64,000 nucleotides of DNA from a bacterium (GCA_004297985.1 SCRA01000019.1:1-64000); one strand, 5' to 3'. Shown: positions 42,939 to 52,397, counted from the stretch's first letter. Program-made: numbers and translations. Notes: a model not told the origin generated them from the letters alone.

Positions 42939-44549
42939 TTATCGGACGTCCCACGTCTCGCTGTTGCCGAACGCGTAAAGCATGTTCGGGGTATAGCCGA
43001 TCACGGCGGGGTTGAGCGCGGTGAAGGCGGAAGGATACACGAGAAAGTCGGCCACCGCGTTCTCGGCGATCAGGCGCTGCATCCCGTCGAAGGCGCGCCT
43101 GCGCGCGGCGCGGTCGTCATTCTGGGCCTGTGCCGCGAAGAGGCGGTCGTAGGCAGCGCTGCACCAGCGCTCGGAGTTTGGCCCCTCGGGGGCGCGCTGA
43201 TCGCAGGTATAGAGCTCCGACGCCTCGGGGTCGGCGCCGCCGTACCAGTCGTCGTAGGCCAGGGCGAAGTGCCCGCCGCGATCGATCCCGCCCTGCGCGG
43301 CGGGGGCGAAGAAGATCGTCGCGGGGTAGGCTTTGAGCAGGACCTCTATGCCGACGTCGTGCAGCTCTGCTTGCACGATCGTCGCCAAACGCTGCGCCGT
43401 GGCGTTGGTGCCGACGAAAGCAAAGTCCAGCCTCAGCGGGCGGCCGCCCCGAACGCGCGTGTCGCCGCGCAGATGCCAGCCGGCGCGCTCCAAGTCACGT
43501 GCCGCCCGCGCGCGGTCGTAGGGGAGGTTGGCGATCGCAGCATCGTGCGCCCAGAGCGCCGGCGGGATCTCCGTGGTCGCGATCGGATGGAGACCCAGGT
43601 AGACGGTGCGCGCGACGGCGGCACGGTCGATGGCCTCGACGATCGCGCGGCGTACCAGCGGGTCGTTCAGCGGCGGGCGCGTCGTCTGGAACTCCAGGAA
43701 GTCCGTATGGTTCTGGGGCGTCTCGATCACGCGCACGCCGGGGAGTGCGCGCGCCTGCGGGGCGTCACCGTCGGTCAGCTCGGCCACGTCCACACCGTGC
43801 GTGCGCACCTGGATGAGCAGCGTATTGGAGTCCGGCACGATCTTCAGCGTCAGGCGCTGGAGGTGCGGCGCGCGGCGCGCGTGGGAATTGGGTTCGAGAA
43901 CGATCTCGTCACCGTGGTGCCAGGCGACGACGCGAAAGGGGCCGCTGCCGAAGGGATGCTCGTTCCACGCGGCATGCGTGAGATCGGCGGAGGCGAACGC
44001 GTGCGCGGGCAGGATGCCGTAGGCGTAGTCGGAGGCGGCGAAGAGCTCGGAGACGGCGGCGGCCCACGGCTTGCGCAGACGGATACGCACCGTGTACGGG
44101 TCGGGCGTGGTGAGGGAGGCGATGCGCCGGTAGGGCTCGGCCTCGGTGACGGGGTTGCGCGGGTCGAGAATCGCGCGGTACGTGAAGGCGACGTCGGCCG
44201 ATGTGAGCGGCGTGCCGTCGGCGAAGCGCTCGTTGCGGCGCAGATGGTAGGTGATGGTGCGTCCGTCGGGCGAGACGTCGCCGTTGGCTCGCGAAGGCAC
44301 GCGCTGCGCCGCGAGCGGGACGAGTTCGTTGCGCGGCGAGAGCCCGACCAGCGTCTCCGTGAAGAGCTGGCCGATATCGACGCCCACCTGCGAGGTGACG
44401 AAGAGCGGATTGAGGGAAGAGGGGTCGCTCACGATGCCGATGCGCAGCGCGTGCGGCGTTCCCCAGCGCTCGCTGCCAACGCGCTGGCAGCCTGCGAGCG
44501 CCACGGCGGCGAGTGCGGCCAGCGCCACGGCGCACAGGCGCCTACGCAC
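42939..44549 (-). CDS. Peptide-type ABC substrate-binding lipoprotein (SBP family 5)
   Basis: A 536-residue protein from the GTG at 44549. A signal peptide with lipobox LAGC (ALAAVALAGC) anchors it. The family 5 fold is seen in LRIGIVSDPSSLNPLF, PDGRTITYHLRRNERFADGTPLTSADVAFTYRAI and FGSGPFRVVAWHHGDEIVLEPN. It binds peptides or other solutes for an ABC importer, but no permease is nearby. It is a paralogue of the protein at 58157-59818. Its start overlaps the end of the truncated glutamyl-Q synthetase gene by eight bases. Confidence 0.9.
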   Translation of the reverse strand: MRRRLCAVALAALAAVALAGCQRVGSERWGTPHALRIGIVSDPSSLNPLFVTSQVGVDIGQLFTETLVGLSPRNELVPLAAQRVPSRANGDVSPDGRTITYHLRRNERFADGTPLTSADVAFTYRAILDPRNPVTEAEPYRRIASLTTPDPYTVRIRLRKPWAAAVSELFAASDYAYGILPAHAFASADLTHAAWNEHPFGSGPFRVVAWHHGDEIVLEPNSHARRAPHLQRLTLKIVPDSNTLLIQVRTHGVDVAELTDGDAPQARALPGVRVIETPQNHTDFLEFQTTRPPLNDPLVRRAIVEAIDRAAVARTVYLGLHPIATTEIPPALWAHDAAIANLPYDRARAARDLERAGWHLRGDTRVRGGRPLRLDFAFVGTNATAQRLATIVQAELHDVGIEVLLKAYPATIFFAPAAQGGIDRGGHFALAYDDWYGGADPEASELYTCDQRAPEGPNSERWCSAAYDRLFAAQAQNDDRAARRRAFDGMQRLIAENAVADFLVYPSAFTALNPAVIGYTPNMLYAFGNSETWDVR

Positions 44550-44988
44550 GCCGCCCCTCCTGCCGTGCTTGGACGTGCTCGAGGCCGAAGCCGGTAGCCA
44601 GTAGGTCGCGCGGCCAGGCGCGCTCGCCAGGCGCGACCCAGCCGAGGCCGGCCGCCAGATCGGCGCGTGAGCACCAGCACGGGTAGACGAGATCGCGCGC
44701 TTGTAAGTCTTCCAGGACGGCGGCGTAGCGTGCCCCGCGCTCACCTTGGTAGAACGGCCCCTCGTCGTAGTCGAGACCCAGCCACGCCAAATCGCGCAGG
44801 TTGAGGTCGGCGTACATGCGCCGCGAGCGCAGGGGATCGAGGTCCTCGATGCGCAGCACGATGCGCCCGCCTCCGGCACGTGCGTCCAGCCACGCCAGAA
44901 GTGCGGTGCGAGCGTTTCCCAGGTGCATCGGCCCCGTGGGACTCGGCGCGAAACGCCCCCGCCGCCGGGGAGCGTCGGTCTGGACCAC
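44542..44988 (-). pseudogene. N-terminal half of a glutamyl-tRNA synthetase-like (GluQ) protein
   Basis: Only 148 residues, where GluQ enzymes have about 290. The N-terminal catalytic half is well kept: RFAPSPTGPMHLGN (HIGH motif), IVLRIEDLDPLRSRRMY and LGLDYDEGP, plus YPCWCSR as in the zinc region. The half with the KMSKS loop is missing; the frame ends eight bases into the lipoprotein gene. Loss of the KMSKS half should abolish glutamate activation. It is probably a truncated remnant, from a GTG at 44988. Confidence 0.75.
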
Positions 44989-45044
44989 GAACGGTTCTTT
45001 CCCCGTCGGGGGCCGACACCTTCAAGGACCTTCAAGGAGCGAGC

Positions 45045-45440
45045 ATGGGCATTTACGATCATGTCGATATCCGCGTGCGGGACCGCGACCGTGCACGCGA
45101 CTTCTACGGAGCGCTGCTCCCCGCGCTCGGATTGACGGAGGTCTACGACGGGCAGGAGTGGACGACGTACGCCGAGTCCCACGACGGGCGGCCGGCGTGG
45201 CAGCGTTCGTTTCTCTCGCTCACCGAGAAGCGGGAGCACGCGCCCTCGGAGAATTGCATCGCGTTCCGCGCGGCCTCGCGCGCCGAAGTGGATCGGCTTG
45301 CCGGAGTCGCGCGAGCGGCGGGGGCGGGCAACATCGACGGCCCCGCGCCGTACGATGAGTCGGCGCAGGGCTACTACGCCGTCTTCTTCGAGGACCCCGA
45401 CGGCAACCGGCTCGAGATCTGCTACCGCGAAGACGACTAA
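45045..45440 (+). CDS. VOC-family (glyoxalase-like) protein
   Basis: A 131-residue protein from the ATG at 45045 with AAGGAG five bases upstream. It has the vicinal-oxygen-chelate pattern: YDHVDIRVRDRDRARDFYGALL at the start and YYAVFFEDPDGNRLEI at the end. Metal-ligand positions are His (YDHVDI) and Glu (LEICYRE). The reaction of this subgroup cannot be read. It is followed 18 bases later by the MBL-cupin fusion gene, probably in one transcript. Confidence 0.85.
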   Translation: MGIYDHVDIRVRDRDRARDFYGALLPALGLTEVYDGQEWTTYAESHDGRPAWQRSFLSLTEKREHAPSENCIAFRAASRAEVDRLAGVARAAGAGNIDGPAPYDESAQGYYAVFFEDPDGNRLEICYREDD

Positions 45441-45458
45441 CCGAGAGGTCACGCTATC

Positions 45459-46550
45459 ATGACATCCGATCAGCAACCGCTGCTGCAACGCACCTCCCTC
45501 GAGGGGATCTGGATGTGGTCGCGCTGGCAGCACGAGCGCTCCATGAATTTCAACTCGTTCTACCTGCGGGGCGAGGAGAGCATCGTCGTCGACCCGTTGG
45601 CGATCGAGGAGGTGGATCTCGCTGCCATCCGCTCGCTCGGCGGCGCGCAATGGATCGTGATCACCAACCGCGATCACGAGCGCCAATCGCGAGCCGTTGC
45701 CGCGGCGCTCGGCGCGCGGATCGCCGCCCCCGCGTTGGATGCGCCGCTGCTCAGTGCGCCCGTCGATCGCAAGCTGCACGACGGCGAGCGCGTCGGCCGT
45801 GCGCGCGTGGTGTCGCTGGAGGGGCAGAAGTCGCCGGGGGAGGCTGCGCTGCACGTCCCTGACGTGAGCGCAGTGATCCTCGGCGATGCGCTGTTGGGCG
45901 ACCCCCCGGGGGCGCTGCGGATGCTTCCCGATGAGAAGTTGGGCGATTCGACGCGCGCGGCGCTCTCGCTGCGCAGCGTGTGGGCTTTGCGGCCGCGCAA
46001 CCTGCTCGTCGGCGACGGTGCCTGCATCTTCGGGAACGCCACGGAGGCAATCCGCGCGTACCTGGAGTCGCGCCGCGACGTCTACGTCAATCGCATCAAC
46101 ATCGACCATCTGACGTGGGAGGAGCCGCACGATGAGCCCGGCCGCTTCGGGGGTGCGTGCGCCGAGATCGGCCGCCTCGTCGGGGCGCAAACGCTCGGCT
46201 ACCGCCTCGTTCGACTCCCTGCGGGCAAGACGTGGGTGCCCCTGCACTGGCATCAGGAGGACGAGGAGCTCTACTTCGTGGTGGACGGCGAGGCAACGCT
46301 GCGCACGACGCGTGGCGAGTACGCCGTGCGTCGTGGCGATTTCATCGCTTTTCCCGCCGGGCCAGGCGGAGCGCACCAACTGCGCAACGACGGCGAGCAT
46401 TTCTGCACGATCCTGATGCTGGCTGGCAACGCCGGCGGCGGCGACGTCTGCTGCTATCCAGACTCGCATAAGGTCCTGGTCGGCGCCGGCGGGCCGATGC
46501 TGCGCTCCGAGCCCACGCTGGACTACTACGACGGTGAGCCGGAGGCGTAA
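45459..46550 (+). CDS. Fusion of a degenerate metallo-beta-lactamase-like domain and a cupin
   Basis: A 363-residue protein. Residues 1 to about 200 follow a metallo-beta-lactamase layout (NSFYLRGEESIVVDPLA, then WIVITNRDHERQS, where active members have HxHxDH). Only the DH remains, so metal hydrolysis is doubtful. Residues about 235-345 are a cupin with metal ligands in LHWHQEDEELYFVVDGE and a PAGPGGAHQL turn. I know no named family with this order. It is close to an FAD oxidoreductase gene, four bases downstream. Confidence 0.75.
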   Translation: MTSDQQPLLQRTSLEGIWMWSRWQHERSMNFNSFYLRGEESIVVDPLAIEEVDLAAIRSLGGAQWIVITNRDHERQSRAVAAALGARIAAPALDAPLLSAPVDRKLHDGERVGRARVVSLEGQKSPGEAALHVPDVSAVILGDALLGDPPGALRMLPDEKLGDSTRAALSLRSVWALRPRNLLVGDGACIFGNATEAIRAYLESRRDVYVNRINIDHLTWEEPHDEPGRFGGACAEIGRLVGAQTLGYRLVRLPAGKTWVPLHWHQEDEELYFVVDGEATLRTTRGEYAVRRGDFIAFPAGPGGAHQLRNDGEHFCTILMLAGNAGGGDVCCYPDSHKVLVGAGGPMLRSEPTLDYYDGEPEA

Positions 46551-46554
46551 CGGC

Positions 46555-48090
46555 GTGAGCGCACGCTACGATGTCGTGGTCATCGGCTGCGGCCACAACG
46601 GGCTGGTGGCGGCGGCGACGCTTGCGCGCGCCGGACTGCGCGTCCTGGCGCTGGAGCAGCGTGACGTCGTCGGCGGTGCGTGCGTTACCGAGTCTCCGTG
46701 GCCGGGCTGGCGGATCTCCACGGCGGCCTACGTGGTGAGCCTGCTCCATCCGCGCGTCGTGCGGGAGCTGGAGCTGGCGCGCTTTGGTTACGAAGCCTAT
46801 CGCAAGGACCCCGCCTCCTTCACGCCGCTCGACGACGGGCGCTCCCTGCTGTTGGGCAGCGATGAAGCCGCGAATGCCGCCGAGGTGGCGCGCTTCGACG
46901 CGAGCGATGTCGGGGGGCTGCGCCGCTTCGGCGAGGATGCCGAACGCTGGGGTGCGCACGTCTACGAGACGCTTGCCGCGCCCGCGCCTTCTCGCGACGT
47001 CTTGGCGGCGCGCTGGGGCGCGCACGACGCGCAGGCGATCCTCGAAGCCAGCGCCGCCGATCTCGTGCGCCGCTACGTGCGTACGCCCGTGCTCCAAGCC
47101 ACGCTGGCCACCGACGGGCTCATCGGCACCTTCGCCGGACCCGAGCTGGCCGGAACGGGCTACGTGCTGGCCCACCACTACGCGGGGCGCGCGCTTGGCG
47201 TGCAGGGCGCCTGGGGCTTCGTGCGCGGCGGAATGGGCGGTATCACGCGCGCGCTGGCCTTGGCGCTGCGCAGCGCGGGCGGAGCGATTCGCACGCAGGC
47301 GGAGGTGGAGCGCATCGTGGTGGAGGGCGGGCGGGCGCGCGGCGTCGTGCTGCGCGACGGCACCGAGATCGGCGCCGACCACGTCCTCTCCAACGCGGCT
47401 CCGCATCGTACGTTTCTCGACATGCTTCCCATCGATGCGCTCGATGCGGCATTCGTCGCGCGCGTGCGTGCCTGGCGCTGCGAGGGCGTCTCGCTCAAAG
47501 TCAACTTCGCCTTGGGCGAGCTGCCGCGCTTCACGGCGCGCCCGGGAACGCAGCTCCAGGCACACCATCGCGCGACGATCCACGTAGCGCCGTCGCTGGC
47601 GTATCTGCAGCAAGGCTACGACGATGCAGCCGCCGGCGGCATCTCGCGCGCGCCGTTGCTGGAATGCTTCATGCAGTCGCCTACCGACGCGAGCATCGCT
47701 CCGCCGGGCAAGCATCTGCTCTCCGTCTTCGCGCAATGGTTCCCCTACGGGCGCCAGGGCGGCTGGAGCGCGGCGCGGCGCGACGAGGCCGCCGATCTCG
47801 TGCTGGCCACGCTCGCACGCTACGCGCCGAATCTTCCCAATGCCGTGGAGATGCGCCAAGTGCTGGCGCCGCCGGACCTGGAGGGACTACTGGGCCTCCA
47901 TCGCGGCCACATCTTCCACGGAGAGCTGTTGCCGGGGCAGATCTTTCAAGGCCGTTTCGCCGCGCGCACACCCCTCGAGGGTCTCTACCTCTGCGGCTCC
48001 GGCGCCCACCCGGGCGGCTGCGTCATCGGCACGCCCGGGCTGTTAGCCGCGGAGGCCGTCGTCGCGGACGCGGCGCGTGCCGCCGGCTAG
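46555..48090 (+). CDS. FAD-dependent oxidoreductase, phytoene desaturase / PYROXD2-like
   Basis: A 511-residue flavoprotein from the GTG at 46555, chosen because GGAGG lies ten bases upstream. The Rossmann FAD motif VVVIGCGHNGLVAAATLARAG is at the N-terminus. The PYROXD2-type LPGQIFQGRFAARTPLEGLYLCGSGAHPGGCV closes the FAD site at the C-terminus. Relatives include carotenoid desaturases and uncharacterised oxidoreductases. No carotenoid genes are nearby, so the substrate is open. Confidence 0.88.
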   Translation: MSARYDVVVIGCGHNGLVAAATLARAGLRVLALEQRDVVGGACVTESPWPGWRISTAAYVVSLLHPRVVRELELARFGYEAYRKDPASFTPLDDGRSLLLGSDEAANAAEVARFDASDVGGLRRFGEDAERWGAHVYETLAAPAPSRDVLAARWGAHDAQAILEASAADLVRRYVRTPVLQATLATDGLIGTFAGPELAGTGYVLAHHYAGRALGVQGAWGFVRGGMGGITRALALALRSAGGAIRTQAEVERIVVEGGRARGVVLRDGTEIGADHVLSNAAPHRTFLDMLPIDALDAAFVARVRAWRCEGVSLKVNFALGELPRFTARPGTQLQAHHRATIHVAPSLAYLQQGYDDAAAGGISRAPLLECFMQSPTDASIAPPGKHLLSVFAQWFPYGRQGGWSAARRDEAADLVLATLARYAPNLPNAVEMRQVLAPPDLEGLLGLHRGHIFHGELLPGQIFQGRFAARTPLEGLYLCGSGAHPGGCVIGTPGLLAAEAVVADAARAAG

Positions 48091-48104
48091 AATCCGGCAG
48101 GCTT

Positions 48105-48608
48105 CTAGAGCGCCAGCGACATTGGAATCGCGTCCCAAAGATCGCCGTTGCGCCGCGGTATCGATCGCAGCTCCGGCGCGCCTTCGACGAAGCCGAACTT
48201 GGCGTACAGGGCGCGCGCCGCGGTATTGTGCGGAAAGACCTTCAGGGCGAGCTGTGAGAGGTTGCGTGCGCGCGCCCACTCGATACATGCTTGGAACAGT
48301 GTCGAGCCGATGCCGTTGCGGCGAGCGCGCAGCGCGACGCACAAACCGACCGCGGCGCAGCGCCGGCCCTCTGGTCGCGCCGTAAGCTCACCCAAGAGAG
48401 AGCCGTCTTCGTCGGGAACCACCAGGCACAGATGGTTCTCGCGTTCGATGAAGGAGCGGATGTGGAACGCGAAACGACGTCGATCGAGTGGGGGCTCGGT
48501 GGCAATCCAGAGCCCCTCCGCGCCGACGGCCTCGAGAAGGTCACCCAGTACGGGGACATCCGCGAGCGACGCTGCGCGTGGGAGGGGTGGGTCGCCGGCG
48601 ACGTTCAT
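48105..48608 (-). CDS. GNAT-family N-acetyltransferase
   Basis: A 167-residue protein from the ATG at 48608. The acetyl-CoA-binding segment reads VGLCVALRARRNGIGSTLFQACIEWARARN, followed by LALKVFPHNTAARALYAKFGFVEG, the typical last GNAT strand-helix. The substrate is unknown. It converges with the flavoprotein gene and lies downstream of a small secreted protein gene on the same strand. Confidence 0.88.
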   Translation of the reverse strand: MNVAGDPPLPRAASLADVPVLGDLLEAVGAEGLWIATEPPLDRRRFAFHIRSFIERENHLCLVVPDEDGSLLGELTARPEGRRCAAVGLCVALRARRNGIGSTLFQACIEWARARNLSQLALKVFPHNTAARALYAKFGFVEGAPELRSIPRRNGDLWDAIPMSLAL

Positions 48609-48635
48609 GCCGGCGACCCTTGGACACGGTGGGGT

Positions 48636-48869
48636 CTAGGCCTGCGCGGAGCGCGCCACGCGGACGGTAGGCGTGCGGCGGACGTGCTGCCGCAGCTCGT
48701 TCTCGTGCGCGGGCGTGGCCTCGTAGGTCAAGGTGCGCGCCGCCAGTCCCTCGATGGCCGCGGCCCGGAAGAACGGGTACTCGCGGGCGTCGAGGCGCGA
48801 GTCGACGGGGTGACCGTGGCCGGCCAGGGCCAACACGAGGAGAAGTAAGATTGCGGTGGTGATCAGCAT
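48636..48869 (-). CDS. Small exported hypothetical protein
   Basis: A 77-residue protein: a hydrophobic leader (LITTAILLLLVLALAG) followed by a polar part with no cysteines. No family is recognised. It lies 27 bases upstream of the acetyltransferase gene on the same strand. Confidence 0.5.
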   Translation of the reverse strand: MLITTAILLLLVLALAGHGHPVDSRLDAREYPFFRAAAIEGLAARTLTYEATPAHENELRQHVRRTPTVRVARSAQA

Positions 48870-48996
48870 GGTGTTCGTTTGCTCCTGCCCATATCGTACG
48901 GCCGCTCTGCCTTTGGAAATAGGGGCAACACAGCAGGCTTCAGAATAGCAACGCTAATATCGGTGAAGCCGCTCTGAAGACGCCTGGAGGGCGCCC

Positions 48997-50007
48997 GTGA
49001 ACGACACGCATCTGCTGGGCAACCTCAATATGAGCCACATCGAGGCCTTCATCCAGGCTGCCCATCTGGAGAGCTTCTCGCGCGCCGCCGAGGCGCTCGA
49101 CCGCACGCAAGGGGCCGTCAGCCAGTCGATCGCGGCGCTGGAGGAGCGCTACGGCGGGCCGCTCTTCGACCGATTGGGGCGCCGCCTGGGCTTGACGCCG
49201 CTCGGCGAGGTGCTGCTCCCCCGCGCGGAGCGCGCCGTGGCCGAGCTGCGCGGCGCGGCCGAAGAGATCCGGGGCGTGCTCAACGCCGAGCGCGACAAGA
49301 TCTACGTCGGTGCCTTCCAGTCCGTTGCGGGGCGGCTCATGCCGGAGCTCATCGGCGACTTCGTGCGCCTCCACCCCGCGGTCGACTTTCTGTTGCTCGA
49401 AGGGGAGCGCGACGACGTTGTAGAGATGGTCAAGCGCGCCGAGGCCGATGTCGGCTTCGTGCTGATGCCCGTCGAGGATCCCGAGTTGGACGTCGTCTCC
49501 ATCTTCACCGAGCCCTATCTGCTGATCGCGCCGCACGGTCATCGCCTGGCGGGGCGCCGCGAAGTATCGCTCGCCGACATCGTCGACGAGCCCTTGGTGG
49601 GCTTCGGCGATCGCAGCGGATCGTGGCAGGAGATCGTTGCCACCTTCGAACGCGCCACGGGGCGCCGCCCGCAGCGGCGCTGGACCTCCGACGACATCAT
49701 CACGGTCGCCGGCTTCGTGCGGGCGCGCTTGGGCGTAGCCCTCATCCCGCGCCTGGCGCTGCTGATCGCCGGGGAGCTGGTGGCTGTGCCCATCGTCGAT
49801 GCCCCGACGCGCACGGTGGCCTATGTCCTGCCGCGGCGACGCTATCGCTCGCCGACGATGCTGGCCTTCGTCGAGCACGCGCGCCGCCAGTTGCTGGCGC
49901 ACACCTCGCCGGAAGCGGTGCTGGCGCAGTGCGAGAAATACGGCGTCACCTATCGGCGCAGCGCCGCCGCCGAACGCCGCTCGCGCCGCGAAACCGCGAA
50001 GCGATAG
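48997..50007 (+). CDS. LysR-family transcriptional regulator
   Basis: A 336-residue protein from the GTG at 48997 (GGAGG upstream; an ATG at 49030 is the alternative). The winged helix-turn-helix lies at about residues 12-70 (FSRAAEALDRTQGAVSQSIAALEERYGG) and a LysR substrate-binding domain follows. The last 35 residues are basic and beyond the normal LysR end. Possible targets are its own gene and the neighbouring genes downstream. Confidence 0.9.
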   Translation: MNDTHLLGNLNMSHIEAFIQAAHLESFSRAAEALDRTQGAVSQSIAALEERYGGPLFDRLGRRLGLTPLGEVLLPRAERAVAELRGAAEEIRGVLNAERDKIYVGAFQSVAGRLMPELIGDFVRLHPAVDFLLLEGERDDVVEMVKRAEADVGFVLMPVEDPELDVVSIFTEPYLLIAPHGHRLAGRREVSLADIVDEPLVGFGDRSGSWQEIVATFERATGRRPQRRWTSDDIITVAGFVRARLGVALIPRLALLIAGELVAVPIVDAPTRTVAYVLPRRRYRSPTMLAFVEHARRQLLAHTSPEAVLAQCEKYGVTYRRSAAAERRSRRETAKR

Positions 50008-50048
50008 CGAAGGTTCCCCTTCCCCGTCGCCGAAGCGCCCTCGAGTCC

Positions 50049-52397
50049 ATGAAGTCGCGCCTCTTCGCCGCTCTCGTCGCCATCCTGCTGCTCTTGTCGG
50101 TCGCGCCGGTGCAGGCCGCGCGGCCGTTGCTCGACCAGCATCAATGGGATCGCTACTTCGCGCTCTTCGCGCGCGACGACTACCAGCCGTGGCAGCCGGT
50201 CCAGGTGCGCCTGGACACGTACTCCGGCGCCCCCGTTGACCTTGCGCTCTATGCGGTCGATCCCGCCGATGCGCTCATCGCCAACGGTGCTACAGTCAAG
50301 GAGCGGGCGGTCGATCTCTCGCGCGCACAGGCGATCGCGCGCTGGCGTTTCACGCCGCCCGAGGGATATCGCTACACCTCCAATCAAGTGAGCGTACCGG
50401 CCAACGGACGCGAGGGCTTCTTCGTCCTGGAGGCGCGGCGCGGTGACGCGGCACAGCAAGTGTGGCTCAATGTCTCCTCGGCGGGGTTGGTGGCAAAGTC
50501 GGGGCCGGGCGGCCTCTTCGTCTACGCCGCCGATCTGCGCAGCGGTCAGCCTCTGCCGCATCTGCGCTTGACGTTCGTGGCCGACGGCCGCTTCGATACG
50601 CACTACACCGATCTCAACGGCATGTATCGCTGGACGGGGCGCTCGCATCCCATCTTCGTGCTTGGCGCGTGGGGAAAGAGCCAGCCGTTTCTCTCGCTGC
50701 TGTCGCAGGCGCCCGATCCTCACGCCGTGCTTGCCGTGCGCTTGGAGCGAGACACGGCGCGTCCTGGGGAGACGGTGCGCGTCGCCGGTTTCGCGCGCGC
50801 GCGCAAAGGCGAGAATCTGCTGCCGGCGAGCGGCGAGGTGCAGCTACGACTCGTGGGCTCTGCGCACGCCACGGCCGCCGCTCATGCGGCGCTCGACGCC
50901 AATGGCGCCTTCGCCACCGAGCTGACGCTGCCGCGCCCGATGCCCTCGGGCGAATACGCCGTGCTTGCCTCCGCTGCCGGAGCCTCGGGGAGCGCGCCGT
51001 TGCACGTGATGCCGGAGAGCGACGGCGTCACGATCGCCATCGACGCGCCCGATGCTCCCGCGCCGGCGGCACCCGTTCCGATCTCGCTGAACGTACAACG
51101 CTACGGCCGTGACGCGGCGAACGCGGTCGTCAAGGTAGACGTCGTGCGCGTTCCGCATGCGATGGCACCTGGCTTCCAAGGAAATCTCGACGACCTCTGG
51201 GGTGCCGCGACCGTTTTCAATCGGACGTTGCGCACCGACGGCCATGGGCGGGCCGACTTCACGCTCGAACCGCCTACGGACGGCCTCCCTTCCACGTACG
51301 TAGTACGCACCCACGCCGGTAACGCCTCGGCGGAGTCGCTCGTTGTCGCCTCCGGCCCCGCTGCGCTGGAGATCGTGCCGGAGCGGGCGCGGGTGGCCGC
51401 CGGCTCCCCAATTCGCCTCCAGATCCGCGGTTATCTCGTCTCCGACGGTGCGCCCACGGCGGGGCGCGACGTGCGCGTGGCGCTCTCGCACGGCGTCTCC
51501 GCGCAGCAGCAGACCGTGCGCCTCGACCGCAACGGTGAGGCGATGCTGACCTTCACCAGCCCCTATCTCGGCGGGAACCTCGTCGTGGCCAAGGACGGGA
51601 GCGCGACCGACGCGGTGGGCGTGATCAGCGCTCCGCAGGACCTGGCTCTCTCGCCGGCGGCCGCCTCTTCATCGGAGATCGCGGTGCACGCCTTGCGCGA
51701 AGGCGAGACGATGCACGTCGATGCGGCGCTGGACGGCGCCGTCGGCTCTGCGCTCCTTACCTTGCAGACGGGGCGCGTACTCGATGCGCAGTCGGCCGGC
51801 GTGCACGGCGGGCGGGCCGAGGCGAAGCTTTCCCTGAAGGGCGTGACGGACAACGCGGCGATCGGCTTCTGCTTCGTGAAGGACGGAGCGCTGGTCTGGC
51901 GCGATGTGGCTTCGCCGAGCGCGGGGCGTCTCCAAGTGCACGTCGATCCCACGCGGGTGCTTGCCCCAGGTGCGATGACCGAGCTCCACATCCACGTGGG
52001 CGCGAATGATCCAGCTACCGCCGTGGTGCGCATCGCGGACGAGGTGGCCTCGCCAGGGTCGAGCTTTGGCGATGCGGTAGCCCTGCTCACCTCGTCGGCC
52101 ATGACGACGCAGGACTCGGCGCCGGAGGATGCCGTCTGGCACGCCTGGGTGACGCCGGCCGGCTCCAACGTAGGCGATCTGTTCGCGCTGCAGCGTACGC
52201 AGATCGCTACGCGGCGCGAGGCGATGCAGCCTGCTCCCGTACGCGTCTATGCCTGGAACATCGTGCGGGGCGGCAACGGTGCCGTTACGGCGCTGGTCGA
52301 GGCCCCGAAGGCGCGGGGCCGCTACGCGCTCTCCGTATTGGTGATCTCCGCCGACGGCCGCGTCGGCGCCGCTGCCTCGAATATCGAGGTCCAGTGA
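50049..52397 (+). CDS. Exported alpha-2-macroglobulin-like (MG-domain) protein lacking the thioester half
   Basis: A 782-residue protein from the ATG at 50049 with a signal peptide ending PVQAA. Repeated beta-sandwich domains resemble the MG domains of bacterial alpha-2-macroglobulins, including VRLERDTARPGETVRVAGFARA (the usual RPxYRPGETV motif in altered form). Bacterial A2Ms have about 1500 residues with a CxEQ thioester. Neither that motif nor the second half is here. It may be a periplasmic binding scaffold. It overlaps polA by four bases (GTGA). Confidence 0.7.
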   Translation: MKSRLFAALVAILLLLSVAPVQAARPLLDQHQWDRYFALFARDDYQPWQPVQVRLDTYSGAPVDLALYAVDPADALIANGATVKERAVDLSRAQAIARWRFTPPEGYRYTSNQVSVPANGREGFFVLEARRGDAAQQVWLNVSSAGLVAKSGPGGLFVYAADLRSGQPLPHLRLTFVADGRFDTHYTDLNGMYRWTGRSHPIFVLGAWGKSQPFLSLLSQAPDPHAVLAVRLERDTARPGETVRVAGFARARKGENLLPASGEVQLRLVGSAHATAAAHAALDANGAFATELTLPRPMPSGEYAVLASAAGASGSAPLHVMPESDGVTIAIDAPDAPAPAAPVPISLNVQRYGRDAANAVVKVDVVRVPHAMAPGFQGNLDDLWGAATVFNRTLRTDGHGRADFTLEPPTDGLPSTYVVRTHAGNASAESLVVASGPAALEIVPERARVAAGSPIRLQIRGYLVSDGAPTAGRDVRVALSHGVSAQQQTVRLDRNGEAMLTFTSPYLGGNLVVAKDGSATDAVGVISAPQDLALSPAAASSSEIAVHALREGETMHVDAALDGAVGSALLTLQTGRVLDAQSAGVHGGRAEAKLSLKGVTDNAAIGFCFVKDGALVWRDVASPSAGRLQVHVDPTRVLAPGAMTELHIHVGANDPATAVVRIADEVASPGSSFGDAVALLTSSAMTTQDSAPEDAVWHAWVTPAGSNVGDLFALQRTQIATRREAMQPAPVRVYAWNIVRGGNGAVTALVEAPKARGRYALSVLVISADGRVGAAASNIEVQ

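Noticed and set aside
45018-45038. Direct repeat TTCAAGGA-cc-TTCAAGGA before the VOC gene as an operator
   Set aside because: The repeats are short and adjacent and the second forms the Shine-Dalgarno sequence; there is no further evidence of protein binding.
44550-46469. Upstream extension of the lipoprotein frame at 42939, giving over 1100 codons
   Set aside because: The extension runs antisense to the VOC and MBL-cupin genes and contains no motifs; the lipoprotein signal peptide begins at 44549.
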